DNA from: Eonycteris spelaea
Lineage: Eukaryota; Chordata; Mammalia; Chiroptera; Pteropodidae
Assembly (NCBI GenBank): GCA_003508835.1
Contig: PUFA01000066.1
Span: 1,674,001-1,738,000, forward strand
Direction of reading: 5' to 3'
Length of the DNA: 64,000 nt
In this document: one piece after another, positions 33,126 through 45,420 of the stretch
How the letters are laid out: each line of letters opens with the position of its first letter
How positions within the stretch are numbered: the stretch's first letter is position 1
Program-made: the position numbers and the translations under genes
The notes under the pieces: generated by a model
What the model was told of the DNA's origin: nothing
Seen by the model: the letters and a program-made list of their open reading frames with translations, nothing else
Database searches by the model: none

Positions 33126-33740
33126 CTGTCTCCATTTTTGAAGAATGCCTTTCCAGTATAAATTAAAGATCGTTGCATTTTGCTCGTTATATTGCTTTCA
33201 TCCGTTGAGTAGTACTGATAATTCCAATGACAACTCAATTCAAAATACGTTTTTAGACCTTTCAACTTAGGCTCACTGTAAATTGATTGATTGGTTTGTT
33301 TCTTTGTTTATTTTGGAGACCATAGTAGCAGAGGTGTGTTTTCCTTTAGCTGCCTCGAGGCACCCAGGCCACCTGCTGGTACAGACTCAATTTTCAATAT
33401 GCAGGTGGGTGTGACATCCAGGGGCCCCTGGGAACTCCCATATTTGCAAACAGCTCTGTGGCTTACATTAGGTCTCCTCTAAAATACAGCTATTTCACAG
33501 GCTGCCTTCCCACTGCAATGTTTTCATGAATTGTTTTCTAAGTTTCCCTTTGGCACAGAATGTGGTCCCATTCATTTCATCAATCTTGGTTGCATTTGCA
33601 TTCCACTGTTTCATTTTTTCCAAAAGAGCTGTTTCCTGGCAAAGATCATTAATCTTTTAGACTTCTCCACGTCTGAGACTGTGTTGAGGGTTTTGCTAAC
33701 ATACTCCATAATACTGAAAATCCCCTGAAAGACTCCATTA
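33126..33740. other. AT-rich candidate conserved block
   Basis: No recognisable repeats. It contains 'aaattaaagatcgttgcattt', 'ttgcatttgcattccactgt' and 'aaagatcattaatctttt', the kind of sequence typical of conserved non-coding DNA. The call is inferred. Confidence 0.3.
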
Positions 33741-34020
33741 TTATACACAAATAGTCCAGACGCCCCTTTCAGCCCTCACACTCAAGGTCATGTGTGTGGG
33801 ATTATTTATTTTATTTCATATCAGACTGTTCTATTAATTAGACCTACTAAGTATGTATAATATTTTGCATGCTCAACAGCACCTCTGCGAAATAGTCTGT
33901 CTTCCAAACAAGATCCAGGATCCAGGTTTCATTATGGAAAAATCAAAATAAAAAGCATGCTAACAAAATTAATCTTAATGTGGGAATTATCTGATAAACA
34001 CAGTTATAGACCCTGGAGGC
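33741..34020. other. AT-rich unassigned sequence
   Basis: Nothing recognised. Confidence 0.35.
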
Positions 34021-34098
34021 AATAAATAAATAAATAAATAGATAGATAAATAAATAAATAAATAGATAGATAGATAGATAAATAAACAAACAAACAAA
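34021..34098 (+). repeat. (AAAT/GATA)n compound microsatellite
   Basis: AATA, GATA and AAAC tetranucleotide blocks in succession. Confidence 0.97.
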
Positions 34099-34869
34099 CT
34101 ACGCCATAATATCGCTGCCTTGGCACCCATTTTGTGTGACCAAGCAGCCTGCAGGGGCTTGGCCTGACACTGGCCCCTCCCGTAGGACCCAGTAACAACC
34201 TGCAGTCACGAGAAAAGGGAAGTTCCTGAAATGACTCCCCCAATGACCCTTGTGATAAGCACTCTCCCCTAGAGCCTTCTTGTTTTGCACTCCTTAGATC
34301 AGAAACACCCCTACCCACCCTACAAAGCCTACCAAACCCTCCAAACCCTGCTTTTTTTTTTATTTGAATGGACCCAGGGGCCTTAGTCTAGGAAGCTAAA
34401 AGCACTCCATCCACTGACTCTGATAAAGACGTGTGCCCCAGATCCTGCTGCGCTCTCTCTGTCTGCACTCTGCCTTGACTTCCCCATGTGGCCCTCCAGG
34501 AGTGCCCTGTACCACCTCAAGGACAAGTGACTAATAGAGTTCTCTATTTCACTTTCCCACTTCCTCTGGGGCTCTACTTAACAAATGTTAATTTAACAAA
34601 GTCACAATAGTTTGGAAGTTAGATTTCTGTTCAGAGATCATAGTTAACCGAGAATCTGAATTTTAATCAATTATTATTTATTCGAACACAACATGGATGG
34701 AAGATAAGTCTAGCCTTTTTGAGATTCCAGATGTTGAGTGGAGGGTCAGTCTTTCTGACCAGCTAAGAAGTCTTGTCTCACCCACCAGCTCTGCTGTGGG
34801 AGAATCTAATCATGTCCCAGCAAAGCTACGTACTGTTGAATGTGATGGAGTGTGGTGGTCATCAGTGCT
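34099..34869. other. unassigned; faint LTR-like look
   Basis: 34140-34560 has CT-rich text followed by 'gtgccccagatcctgctgcg', reminiscent of a retroviral LTR U5 region. No paired LTR or coding region supports that. Confidence 0.3.
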
Positions 34870-35228
34870 GTTGGCTAAATACATAGGGCCTCCTTCCTTC
34901 TTGATAGTATTACATTTTCCTGCCATATTTGAAGTTTGGTTCAGCCATGTGATTGGCTTTGCCAGTGACACTTGAGTAGAAGTGATGTATGTCATTCTTG
35001 AGTCAGTGTCCACTAAGCCATCTTATCATCTGCCTGCCATGACGCATTTATAGTAACGTGTCAAGATGAAGTCTGGGTCTCTGAATGAATATAATATGCA
35101 GAAATATCTACTATAATTGAGATGGAAATGCAATGTTTATGAGAATAAACTATGTGTTATTTTAAACTACTGAGATTTGAGGACTTTTTGTTACTGCAGC
35201 ATAAGCTAGGTCATCCTGACTAATACAC
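34870..35228 (+). repeat. unnamed old repeat, family B copy 2
   Basis: 'cagccatgtgattggctttg', 'ccagtgacacttgagtagaa', 'aactactgagatttgaggac', 'gttactgcagcataagctag', 'gtcatcctgactaatacaca'. It shares its 3' signature with 26251-26515 and 40690-41118. Confidence 0.6.
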
Positions 35229-36429
35229 AGAGTCATTTACAACTAGTTAAAGCTTCATTTACAACTCATTAAATCTGTGAATCAAAAAGTTCTACTATAT
35301 GCATCTCACTTTGGGTACCATATATATTTTTTAACAGAACCTCAAGTCCTTTATCAGGTCTGAATTTTACATCTGCCTTTTGAAACAACTCCTGCAAACT
35401 GCCAAGCTTGTGTTCTTTCCTTGGTATATGACTTCAGAAAAGACCCAGGAGTTTACCAACATGGAGTTTCCTGCTGCCAGTAAAAGCTCTTGGAGCACTG
35501 GGTCTACGCTTACAGTGCTAATCCTAGAGGCCATGACCTCTATAACATTTCTCGGCAATTCCATTTTCTGCTTTGACCCAGGGTCAGAGACAGGCATCAA
35601 TAAGTAAGCCCAGTGTCCATCAAAAATTGACTTAAATAAGAATGCAAACAGGAAGGTCTTGACAAGAGAAATACTACATGTAGCTAATGGAGGCCAGAGA
35701 AAGAGACTCATTAGCCTTGGAAACTCAAGAAAACTAATGAGGGAGACCAAAGGGCAGACCTATAATCCCACTAAGCAGTGACAGACCGGTGACATCCTGC
35801 AGCTGTCAGGTCACCTGGTGAAGAGCGAGACCTGAAGGCTGGTGGGAGCCTTCGCTCCTTTAAGTCAACAACAACAACAAAAATACTAAAAGTCAATTTA
35901 AACAATTTTCAACTGCAGAACCATTCAAAATCCCTTTGTGAGGGGGAAGATAGTTTTCTTTCCACGCAGGTATGTACCTCCCCATCTGTCCGAGGCCTTA
36001 GCAGATCAGGAATCCAGCGTTCTTAAACTTCGAGTGGACCCAGAGCGCCCATCCCAGCATCGATGTCCTGAATAAGGTCAGCGTCTCCTGGAAAATTCTT
36101 GAGAGTACACGTCATCACATTCCAATGGCTCTGGCTTTAACGTTTCCTCTCAAATTCTTAACCGTAGGCCTAATTGAAACCACACAAAGCTACTTGAGTG
36201 CTGTCTTGAAGGAACAGAAGGCCACCTTCTGGAGGAGCGAAGGAGCGAATGGACAACTCGATGACCCTTCTTGCAAAACCTGCTGACTCTAGAGTCACAG
36301 TAGTAACCAGCTCTCTGGTACGATGTCAGAGGCCCTCTACAAATGACAGCCTCATGTCTTCAATCTTATCGTCACTGCTCCTTCGAGGCTGAGCCACCAA
36401 ACACCCTTTTTTTTAAGTGCAAACATCAC
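35229..36429. other. single-copy sequence
   Basis: (CAA)n at 35865-35880. Open frame 35367-35750 (minus, 127 codons) has hydrophobic runs but no recognised family, start context or splice support. No gene is called. Confidence 0.35.
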
Positions 36430-37000
36430 ATAACCTATGAAACTCAAATTACACTCAAGATTTTATCAATCAAGATCTTGGAGACATGCAACAGAAAATC
36501 TGAGTTAAAGAGCCTTAAATTAAAGGGACTTAGAACATCGGATAACTAAGAAGTGCAAGGATTCGTTTGTTTCAGGCAGAGCTGGATCCAGAGACGAAAA
36601 TCATGTCATCAGGTTCTGATTCATGCCTCTGGGCCTTGCAGCTTCTTCTTTCCCTCTCAGGTCTATTCGTAGAGAGCATCTCCTGTCAAGGCTGCAGGAC
36701 AGACTGACTCTAATGGAAAAAGTCTGCCACAATCCCAGGAGCTACAACGACTGTCTGGTTGCATGTCATTGATCCTAAATGTGTCATGTGAATCAATCAT
36801 AGTTGCCGGGAAAAGGAAGGCCCGGATGCTCTCAGTCCACCTGACACAGAAGATGAGTCAAACCATATGCGTGAGAATTAGGGGGATAATCTCCGGGGGG
36901 AAATTGGGGTTTATTTACCCAAAGGTGGTGGAAAAGATTCTGGGAAGCCATAAAAAACAAAAACAAAAACAAAAACAACAAAACAACAAAAAACCAGCAT
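36430..37000 (+). repeat. unnamed old repeat, family A copy 3
   Basis: 'gacatgcaacagaaaatctg', 'aggcagagctggatccagag', 'catcaggttctgattcatgc' and the 3' part 'ggaaaagattctgggaagcc' are shared with the next copy. It ends in a CAAAA run. Confidence 0.5.
36951..36993 (+). repeat. (CAAAA)n simple repeat
   Basis: CAAAA/CAA units at the 3' end of family A copy 3. Confidence 0.95.
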
Positions 37001-37089
37001 GCTTTACGAAAATCTAATTTATTCCAGAGAGGCACCGTCCACAATGCCCAGCCTCCCGTGTAAGGAACTTTTGTCTTTCCCCACCCTAC

Positions 37090-37560
37090 CTTCTCTGTAC
37101 ACCTTCGATGACTGCCTGTATAGTCAGGGATCCTTGGATGCGGACAACAGAAGTGAGCTCTGGCCAACCTAAATAAAACCAATTTATGGAAGGTTCACAG
37201 ACCAGAAGGAAAGCTGGAAGAAGTGTTTTCCAGAAAGGCCAGAACCAAGGCAGTGCTAGAGATCGAGCGAGAAGTAACTCATGGGCCATCTTTTCAGAGC
37301 ATCACAATGGGTTCCAGCCAACACTAGAGTGTGTGTCTCTCTCCACAGACCCAAGATCTCAGGCGAGAGGGTCCTCGATTATCCTCGCTGGGGTCAGATG
37401 CCTACCCCTGGCCAGGATAGAAAAGGTAAAAGCCATCCTGATCCATGGATCCACCGAGGTCATACCCAATTGGTGTAGGAAGCAATTTCCTGGATCAAAA
37501 TCAAGGTGCTGTTATTAAAAATGGGTGGGTGAGGGGTCTGGAGAGGAAAAGTTGGGGCAT
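37090..37560 (+). repeat. unnamed old repeat, family A copy 4
   Basis: Same orientation and word order as copy 3, about 650 bp earlier: 'cctaaataaaaccaatttat', 'gatctcaggcgagagggtcc', 'gtaggaagcaatttcctgga'. The two lie in tandem. Confidence 0.45.
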
Positions 37561-38406
37561 AGATTCTGGTCTGCAAAATAAGAAAATTCTAAATGCAACC
37601 CATAATTGACCATTGATCCCTTTGGCTCCAGATACCCATACATTCTCCATCTCTTCTTGGTTTGCCCAGGTGTAGCCTGAAAGAGTGACCTCCATCTTTT
37701 CATTCACCTGAGGGCTGGTCTTGGGAGCTGCATCAGGACCCAGGCTCCAGAAAATCACTGTTATCTGTGATGGTGAAAAACACAGAGCCAGACTGAACAC
37801 TATACAGAGGTTCAAATACCCCCAGAAAAATAGGAGCATGTGCAAATGCAATGAAAATAAAAAAATAAGCTCTATCATAGTAAGTATCAAACTCAGGGGG
37901 TGTTTCACGAGGGAAAGCGGTGAATGTGACAATGGAGTGTTACACAAGAAGCTTTAACCGTACTCGCAAAGTTTGATCTTTTGTGGTGTGGTTTGTTGCT
38001 CAATACTTTTCTATATGCTTGAAATACCTTTTAAAAAATCAAGCAGAAGTAGTGAACCCATGCCCTGAAATGGTTTCTGCCCCCATGAGTCTGCACGTCT
38101 TCCTCAGGGAACCTCAGAAATGTGAGCGCTTGCTGGTTCTACCGAGCAGCCAGCTTGTCCCTGCTCCACCTTCAGGATCAGCCGGGGAGTGAGGATGCCC
38201 TCCTCCCTGAAGCATTTTGTCACATTGTAATTTGTGTATTGATCATTAGTCAGGATTCAGGATGAGCTGCAGGCACGGCCATCTCCCCACGGGGACTTGG
38301 ACATCATCCAGCCTCACAGAACCAGGAGATCAATCGTCATGTCTGATCGCGCTGGGATCACGTGGGCTTTCAGGTCTGTGCAGAAGGATGCGAGGGCTCT
38401 GATGTG

Positions 38407-38408
<2 letters not shown>
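37561..38408. other. single-copy sequence
   Basis: Open frame 37501-37947 (minus, 148 codons) is AT/CT-driven and unrecognised. No feature is supported. Confidence 0.35.

Positions 38409-38437
<29 letters not shown>
38409..38437 (+). repeat. (AG)14 microsatellite
   Basis: Uninterrupted AG units. Confidence 0.97.
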
Positions 38438-38440
<3 letters not shown>

Positions 38441-39184
38441 TAGCTGGGGACCCAGTGCCTCTGCCCTGTCTCCATCTTCGGCCTGGAGGGGCAGAAATCC
38501 TGAGTCCTTCTCACTGAAACTGCCTACCAGCACACTAGCCCGCCCTGTACCTGAAATTCCATCATCAGAGACTCCTTCCTTTTTATATTTCTACCATCCC
38601 CTTCTCCCAGGAGGGGTGGCTAGTAGACGCTATCTGCCTACGCTGAAGCAGGGACGTCTGGACAGCAGTGGGGATCTCTCTCTGGGGTGGAACAGAATGC
38701 AGAGTGTAGGGGTTGGGAGGAGGGAGAAAGCCCTGTATCTCGAGATACAAACGAGCGTTCCATCCTCCCCCGCTTTCCTGGGGCTTACACAAGCCTATGC
38801 CGAGGGAGTGGGGAGTAGGTGAAGAATTGCATTATCTCGAGACACCTCTTATCACTGACTATGCTGGGTCCCAACTGTCTGACCAGTGATTCTTATGGAG
38901 ACTTTAAGTTTGACAGAGGCGTCCTCAGAGGCCACAAGGTGGGATGGGAGAGTCAAATGAGCCCTCACCCTCAGTTCAGCCAGAGCAGCTGTTGTGGCAC
39001 GTTTAACAAACTGAATTCTTCCCTAAGACTTCATTTGAAGAAAATCTTCATGACTACATAAAAGTTTTGAGAATGGCTGCTTCGGTCCAAGCTGGGACCA
39101 TTTGATTTCGCATCTGTTATTCAGCAGGAACATTCAGTTCAATACTGTTATCGTAGTCAGGATCACATGCCCACTGGATTAAGC
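38438..39184. other. single-copy sequence
   Basis: Nothing recognised. Confidence 0.35.
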
Positions 39185-39785
39185 CCCGTGGACTAGTTAT
39201 CTATAGCTATATAACGAGTTATCCCAAATTTTAGCAGCTTAGAGTAACACACATTTATTTTCTGCAGTTTTGTGGGTCTGGAGTCTGGGCGTGGCTTAGC
39301 TGGGTCCTCTGACTCCAGGCCTCTCACAAGCTGTACCAACGTGTCAGCCGGGGCTGTGGTCTCATCCGAAGGTTCATTTTGGGCTGGGGGATCTGCTGCC
39401 AAGCTAACTCAAGTGGTTGTTGGCAGGGTTCACTTCCTCACAGGCTGTTGATTTGAGGGCCTTGGTTCTTTGGTAGCTGTTGGCTGGAGAAGCTCTTGGT
39501 TCCTGACCCCATGGGCCTCCACAAAGGGACCTCACAACATGGCAGCTGGTTTCCTCAGAGCAAGCAAGTGAGAGGGCACAAGAGGGTGTGAGCAAGAAGG
39601 AAGTCACAGTGTTTGTCCTATTCCAGTTTTAGAAGTGGCATCCATCACTTTCATTGTATTCTGTTTGATAGAAGCGAGTAGCTAAGCCCAGCCCACACTC
39701 AAGGAGAGAGAGTTACATGGGGCACAATACCGGGGGAGAGAGGGGATGGACATCAGGAAGCATTTTAGAAGCTGCCCACCACACC
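39185..39785 (-). mobile_element. MaLR (MLT1-like) LTR, reversed
   Basis: Reverse MLT1-like order: 'ctatagctatataacgagtt', 'aacacacatttattttctgc', 'ggcgtggcttagctgggtcc', 'gggctgtggtctcatccgaa', 'ccacaaagggacctcacaac', 'catggcagctggtttcctca' and far end 'agaagctgcccaccacacca'. Confidence 0.7.
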
Positions 39786-40439
39786 ATACCTGACTAAACT
39801 TTGGGTAGTTGTTAGACTAAATTGTGAATAATCGACAGACTGCATTTTCTTCTATTTCCCAATTTTAGGAGGCATCGCTCTCAGAAATAGCCCGTGTTCA
39901 CACCATGGTTGTGAACAGAATTTTTTTTTGCTTTGCTGGCCCCTAACTCATGCTTTTATGGAATGTTGAGAAGGATGGGAGGTTTGGGTTGAGTTTTTTC
40001 CTTTCCCCCCTTTTTTAGGTAGATAAAACTTGGCTAGAGTTGAGTGCCTCCTAATCCCCAATAGAAATCTGGCATTTTCGTTTTGCTTTTTCACCCTCTC
40101 TAATCTTCACCCTAGCCTGAGGCGGGGGTGGGCTCGTCCAGCAGAGCATTATGGGTAATCCCACCCAGTAATAACAAAGGCACCCCTGAGGGTTGCAGGG
40201 GAGATTGAAATGTCACAAGTCCTTCTCATGCCTAAGGTGATGAAAAGTTGATCTGGGCGTGATACCAAGTGCTATGTATCAGGTTCCAAGTGGCATTGTC
40301 TCTGGCGCCTCACCCTACAGGTGGCACTTGTTGAGGGTGAGCTCCATCAAGCGAGCTGGAGGGGTGACCAGGCACCCGGCTGGGAGATTCGGCATTCCTG
40401 GCGCAGTTTCTGACTGGGATGGCTGGTTCTAGCCAAGAC
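39786..40439. other. single-copy sequence
   Basis: Nothing recognised. Confidence 0.35.
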
Positions 40440-40685
40440 CAGAGCACCATGGAGATGAAGAAAACAGACAAAATGACTCATCTTGGCGCAGAGCCCAGAC
40501 AATGTATGCTAATGCCTTCATGCAGACAAAAATAAGATTATAGAGATACTGCACGGCAAAAATGCCCAACCTCAAATAATACTTCTCTTTTATCCATCCA
40601 CTCAGAAACTCAATAATTTGCTGAAGATCCAAAGTGTCAAAGAGGAAATCATCACATAAGTGAAATTGTTTTTTAAGTCAATTTG
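40440..40685. other. candidate conserved non-coding block
   Basis: Repeat-free; 'aaaatgactcatcttggcgc', 'atgctaatgccttcatgcag' and 'actcaataatttgctgaaga'. TGACTCA is an AP-1 consensus (within 'aaatgactcatc'). Inferred only. Confidence 0.3.
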
Positions 40686-40689
40686 TTCC

Positions 40690-41118
40690 ACAGCTAGTAC
40701 TCCTGTAGGGTAGACATTAAGAGTGCTCACCAACATCCCAAGTTTTCCTCCTCTTCCACTCCCACAGGAGGGTCCCACTTTCCCGCCCCTAGAAGTTATG
40801 TGCAGACATGTGACTTGCTTGACCAATGCAATCTGAGAGGAAGTAACATGTTTGTTTCCAGGTAGAATCATTTAAAAAGCTGATGTATGATTTTCTGTGG
40901 TCTCTTGCCACTCCGTGGTGATTCTGGGAACATATATTCATATGGTGGCAACAAAGATGGTGCAGCCTCTGACAACCTAGATCTCCAAGAGATTACAATG
41001 ACCAGAGCCCCTCTACAATTCTATTAAACGTATAGAATGAGTTTTGTTGTGTTGAACCAGGAAATCTGGGTGCTGTTTGTTATTGCGACATAACCTTTGC
41101 CTACCCTGACTAGTAAAT
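40690..41118 (+). repeat. unnamed old repeat, family B copy 3
   Basis: 'ttatgtgcagacatgtgact', 'tgcttgaccaatgcaatctg', 'gaagtaacatgtttgtttcc' and end 'tgttattgcgacataacctt', 'tgcctaccctgactagtaaa'. Same layout as 34870-35228. Confidence 0.6.
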
Positions 41119-41439
41119 CTACCATCCTGAACCCCCAATACTGTTTATAAATACATCAAAGGCTTACAAACTCTCATAAATGGGTTCTCAAGTTCCTACG
41201 AACAAAAACACAGAATTGTTACAGGCAAGATGGCCACTGATCAGGCACAGAAATCACCTCCTGGAAACGGCACATAATGAAGGAGAAAGGAGCATTTCAA
41301 AGCTCTGCCTTTGAGGACAGGCACTTTAATGGTTCTGGCAATGGGAATCTAGAGTTGAAAACAGCCAAATGTCACCCCTTCAAGGTCTATATTTCAAATG
41401 AAATTACAGGAGGAGTGAACCTAAGGGTGCTTGGTGTCA
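41119..41439. other. single-copy sequence
   Basis: Nothing recognised. Confidence 0.35.
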
Positions 41440-41780
41440 TTTAGGAATTATTTGAGCTAAATAATTGCTGTCATATACATTGTGATGCATATTTTCATTT
41501 TAATCTTTTAAGAAATAGGAGAGAGAAAATAAGGGGAAAAATGTGTTTTACACAAGAGACCGGACAATTGATCATTAACCACAGCCTCAGAAATCAAAGG
41601 TGCCCAGATTGTTTGTGTTCCCCATAATAAGTAAGCTGTGAATAGATATGAGAAGGTTACAAACTTATAAGCATAAAGCATTAAAGCTCTGAGCATGAGC
41701 TCAGTGCAGTCAGTGAGTATGGCTTTTGCTCCCGGCATGCATTCATTCACATGACTTTTAATAAAATGAATGTTCCCAGC
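41440..41780. other. AT-rich candidate conserved block
   Basis: Repeat-free with many AT cores ('gagctaaataattgctgtca', 'caattgatcattaaccacag', 'ataaagcattaaagctctga'). Inferred only. Confidence 0.3.
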
Positions 41781-41859
41781 CCACACGAGAAAGCACTGAT
41801 TCTACCCTCAGCTCCAGGAACGACTGTTTGGGCTTCATTCAGAATTCTATTTCATTCCA

Positions 41860-42330
41860 CCTAGCCTCTGTGGTTGTTCAGAGAAGGACATATACCCCAA
41901 CAGAGCTCTGTAATGAAGAGTCCCAGAATCCTGTGGGTTATGAAAAGCTAATCTGTATTTTTCTCACTCGTAGCTCTGCGGGTCGACTGGTGCATCTTTG
42001 CATCAGACTTCAGGTCAGAGTCAGTTCCACATGTCTCCATCCTGGGCTCATAGGATGCTCAGAGCCTGCCCTTCTCAGTTCCATACCGAAAGGGAAACAG
42101 CCTAAGCATCCCTCATGAGCATATTTAAAGCCTCTTCTCATGTCACGTACACTAATATCCCACTGCCCAAACAAGTCACATGGCCAAGACCAAAGTCTTC
42201 GGGATGAGGATGTCATGCTGCTCACTCTCCAGAGAAACTCCCAGAGGCCATATGGCAGGAGGAAAGAGCTGGAGACAATAATCCAAGTGTACTGCACCCA
42301 CGTGGCCTCTGAACCGTTCAGACAAGAACA
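41860..42330 (-). mobile_element. MaLR-like LTR remnant, reversed
   Basis: 'gtcagagtcagttccacatg', 'ctaatatcccactgcccaaa', 'caagtcacatggccaagacc' and 'aaagtcttcgggatgaggat' follow the reversed order of an MLT1-like LTR. The ends are unclear. Confidence 0.5.
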
Positions 42331-42452
42331 ATAACTTCTCTTTGCTGTTGCCCTGGGTTTCCATGTTATTTGCAATACAGAGGGTGCGACTGAGACTCTC
42401 AGGAAGCCTCATGGTTTCTTGGTCTCACTTGCACACTTGTATTCTCTTTCAG

Positions 42453-42517
42453 AAGAAGCTCAGAGCTCAAAGTGGAGCAGAAAGTTGGTGAAAGATCAAT
42501 GACAGATGACAACAGAA
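42453..42517 (+). other. candidate exon (65 bp)
   Basis: Preceded by a good acceptor ('cttgtattctctttcag', AG at 42451-42452) and followed by a consensus donor GTGAGT at 42518-42523. One frame is open through the exon (residues begin RSSELKVEQKVGERS), starting with one leading base and leaving one trailing base. This phase fits the acceptor at 59604. No protein family is recognised; a non-coding exon or chance are alternatives. Confidence 0.25.
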
Positions 42518-42523
42518 GTGAGT

Positions 42524-42944
42524 ATAAAATTCTAGAATTCAACCTCTTTTACTTCTGAAGTGGTATTTGGGCATTGGCTTCCAGCTATGAGCAAAACATC
42601 AGAAAATGTAGCCTGGGGCCAAGGCCACCCGAATTAAAGAATGACTGAATCAGAGACTTCCAAAATGGAATGAGCTTCTATTCCTTTCAACATCTGGCCA
42701 GAAACACACATTCTTTTGTTTTCTCCTTGACACAATTAATGCAGCATTACCCAGACAGCTAGCCATGCCTACAAATAGAAGGCTTGGTTTTTTGATTCTC
42801 TCTTCCCACCCCTCAAAACATCTTAAATTAAGTGAAGTTTGATCCAATTGACGACTATCAGCCAAGATCTCCTTCAGGGCCAGGCCCTCTGCAACACAAG
42901 GTTGGGAAAGCCTGCTAGAACTAGCCTGGCCAGGGTCTACCCAG
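42524..42944. other. single-copy sequence
   Basis: The long minus-strand frame 42650-43120 runs from here into the MIR copies and is not a gene. Confidence 0.4.
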
Positions 42945-43040
42945 CTCCTCCTCTTCCCATGCGGTGAGATCCTAGGCAAGCGGCTTACGCCTCTCTGAAC
43001 CTCAGGTTCCTCATCTGAAAATGGGTCCATCACCCCCCTG
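42945..43040 (+). repeat. MIR SINE fragment
   Basis: 'gagatcctaggcaagcggct', 'tacgcctctctgaacctcag', 'gttcctcatctgaaaatggg' match the MIR core in sense. Confidence 0.75.
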
Positions 43041-43310
43041 TCATACAACATGGCTAAGAGCACAGACTCTGGAGCTAAAGTTTTGAGGTTGGTATCGAAG
43101 CTCTCCTGCTTCCCAGCCATTTGGCCTGGGCAAGTGTCTTCACCTTTCCATTCCTCAGTTTCCTCATTTGTCAGATGGGGATGATAACAGCATCCACCTA
43201 ACAGTGTTATTGTGAAGATTAAATGAGTTAATAAGTAAAAACACTTAGATGAGTTTCTATTATATATTTAGCACTCAATATGTGTTGCTATTACTATGAA
43301 AAGAAGTGGT
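43041..43310 (+). repeat. MIR SINE, near full length
   Basis: 'gctaagagcacagactctgg', 'cctcagtttcctcatttgtc', 'agatggggatgataacagca', 'gtgaagattaaatgagttaa', 'agcactcaatatgtgttgct'. Confidence 0.92.
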
Positions 43311-43389
43311 AGTAGTAGTAGAATTTTTCTTCATCTTAAAGAAGCTTAGAAATAATCATGATATTATCACAAGTATTCATATGGTTCGA

Positions 43390-43650
43390 ACTAATAGTAA
43401 CCTTTATTGAATGAACTTGTGTGTGCTTGGCACTCTACCAAGCAACTTATATGCATTCCCATAGTCATCCTCACATCTTGATGGTGATGATGATAATGAT
43501 GACAATGCTGTACTCATCACTAATTACACAGATAAGAACTATGAGGCTCGGAGATATTCAGTAATCCAAGTGATCACACAGATCACAGAGCAAATCATGA
43601 CAAACCAGGATTTAAACACAGGCCATCTGACTCTAGAGCCTGAATCTTCC
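43390..43650 (-). repeat. MIR SINE, reversed, near full length
   Basis: 'taatagtaacctttattgaa', 'tgcttggcactctaccaagc', 'acagataagaactatgaggc', 'accaggatttaaacacaggc', 'catctgactctagagcctga'. It faces the copy at 43041-43310. Confidence 0.85.
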
Positions 43651-43689
43651 CCATTCCACTTTCATCAGATAGGAAAGATAGGACACATT

Positions 43690-43855
43690 CTCTTCCATCC
43701 CTTTGTTCATTTATTCAGTAGTATTTATTGAGTCCCTCCCCTGTTCCCAATAGAGAACAAGACAGAGAAGTTGCATCACCTGTGTATCTATTTATCCATT
43801 CATTCATCTATCCATTCTTTATCCATCTATCATCTATGCATCTGTACATAATACC
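43690..43855. repeat. L2-like terminal piece and (ATCC)n repeat
   Basis: 'ttcatttattcagtagtatt' and 'tattgagtccctcccctgtt' are L2-like reversed terminal words. 43785-43850 is a degenerate ATCC/ATCT tetranucleotide repeat. Confidence 0.55.
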
Positions 43856-45109
43856 TAATACTTCTGGAATGTAATGCCTCTATCCCTAACAGAGCTTTGT
43901 CACTCATGGTGTACCATGGGTCTTCTTAAGAGGCTTTACCATATACATTCCACTGGAAACTACTATATCCAGACTCTATTCTTTAGTCTATTATGCCAGT
44001 CTCTGCTGCCTAGATCCTAAGATTCATGCTCTGCTCTCCAAAATGCAGCCCCACCCCAGATTACCATTTGGCCACTAGTTGGGAGTTTGGATGAGCCCTG
44101 TTGCTGCCCAGGGACTGACCAGGACACTGCTCGTTCATTATCAAGTTTACCTGGCTCAGGTCTCCAAACCAGTCAAGTTGTCTACACATCTCAAGATGTG
44201 GACAGAAGCAGGCTGAATAGTTAGAGCGTTGTGGTAGTTACATCTCAGGCATTCCATTAGGTGTGGCTTCCATTTTTTGGAATATTACAAATTAAGTGGC
44301 TTAAATTTTAAGATTTATTTGGTTTAAATTGGGCTTCTGGGCTCAGAAATATATCTGGACCAAGAGCTCTTTCAAGAATTTTTGAATGATCTTGTGTTAA
44401 AGTCGATCCTTCAAAGAAAATATACATATTCAATTCTTTAATAAGTTGGAGGCTGAGGTTTTGGGATATTTTTTAAGAAAATAAAGTCTGATGTTTAGTT
44501 TTGATTCTGTGATTGGCATTCCAGTCACTTAGCACAGTTCATTGGGGTGTTTGGTTCAATTCAGGTGACCAAAAATACTTAATTTATATAATTAAATATA
44601 TATGTAAAGTAGTTACATTTCAAAAATTATGGAAAATAAATTTTTGATAAGAAACAAAGGTCTTGATTTATAATACAGGGTTTTCCATTGCAGAACTCTG
44701 ATGCTTCAAGTGCTTCAGAGATGAAGGGTTTATGATTATCTCACTGTGTGTCTTGGGGATGAGGTCATGGATCCCTGTAAGCCAAATTCCATTTTATACA
44801 TTCAAGAGAGGGACTAAAGAGTAAGGGAAGTAAGACGGGGTGTGTTCTGCTGCTTGTTTTCTTTTAATGGAAGATGGGATATTACAAAAAAAAAAGAGAG
44901 AGAGAGAAAGAGAGAGTGAGGGAGAAATCAAAAGTTTTGTTCAATCTGAGAAATCACAGTGTGCAGAGACACAATTGATTAGGATTGTGGCAGAGACTCC
45001 TGGTGCTGATCCAATATGTGTTCTTTCTTCCTTTTTAATCGAACCCTTGTTTTTTATTTCAACAAGCGGTATTCTCAGCTAAAAACATTGACCAAGCTCC
45101 CTTTCATCC
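43856..45109. other. AT-rich sequence, no clear feature
   Basis: 44220-44660 is AT-rich and could hide a very old transposon. (GA)n-like units lie at 44890-44920. No exon recognised. Confidence 0.35.
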
Positions 45110-45420
45110 TGAGGTGGTACATAGATCTAGCCAATGTTTACTAAATATCAGCTCCTGGGTGGTACTTCCTGGAAAATTCTTTAAAAGGTGGCGACACAGC
45201 AGACAAGTGCCCTTTGTCATTGTCTGTCTTCAGAAATTTCGTCTTGCAGGCTGGTGCTCTGGCAGCCATCTTGAGACCACGAGGACCGGCCTCACAATAA
45301 AGACAGAGGAGTCGAAAGCCAGAGAGAGCCTGGGTCTCTGATGTTATCATGGGGCCATTGTACCACCCGTGAGCTGCCTATTTCCAGACTTATTTAGCAT
45401 GAGTAAAAGTGTACCCAAGT
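45110..45420 (+). repeat. unnamed old LTR-like repeat
   Basis: 'gctctggcagccatcttgag', 'accacgaggaccggcctcac', 'gagagcctgggtctctgatg', 'ttatcatggggccattgtac' form the typical body of a widespread mammalian repeat; class uncertain. Confidence 0.45.

Noticed and set aside
34140..34560. possible retroviral LTR
   Set aside because: Only a vague U5-like look; no partner LTR, ends or internal region.
42650..43120. 156-codon minus-strand frame
   Set aside because: Runs through two MIR copies; explained by repeats.
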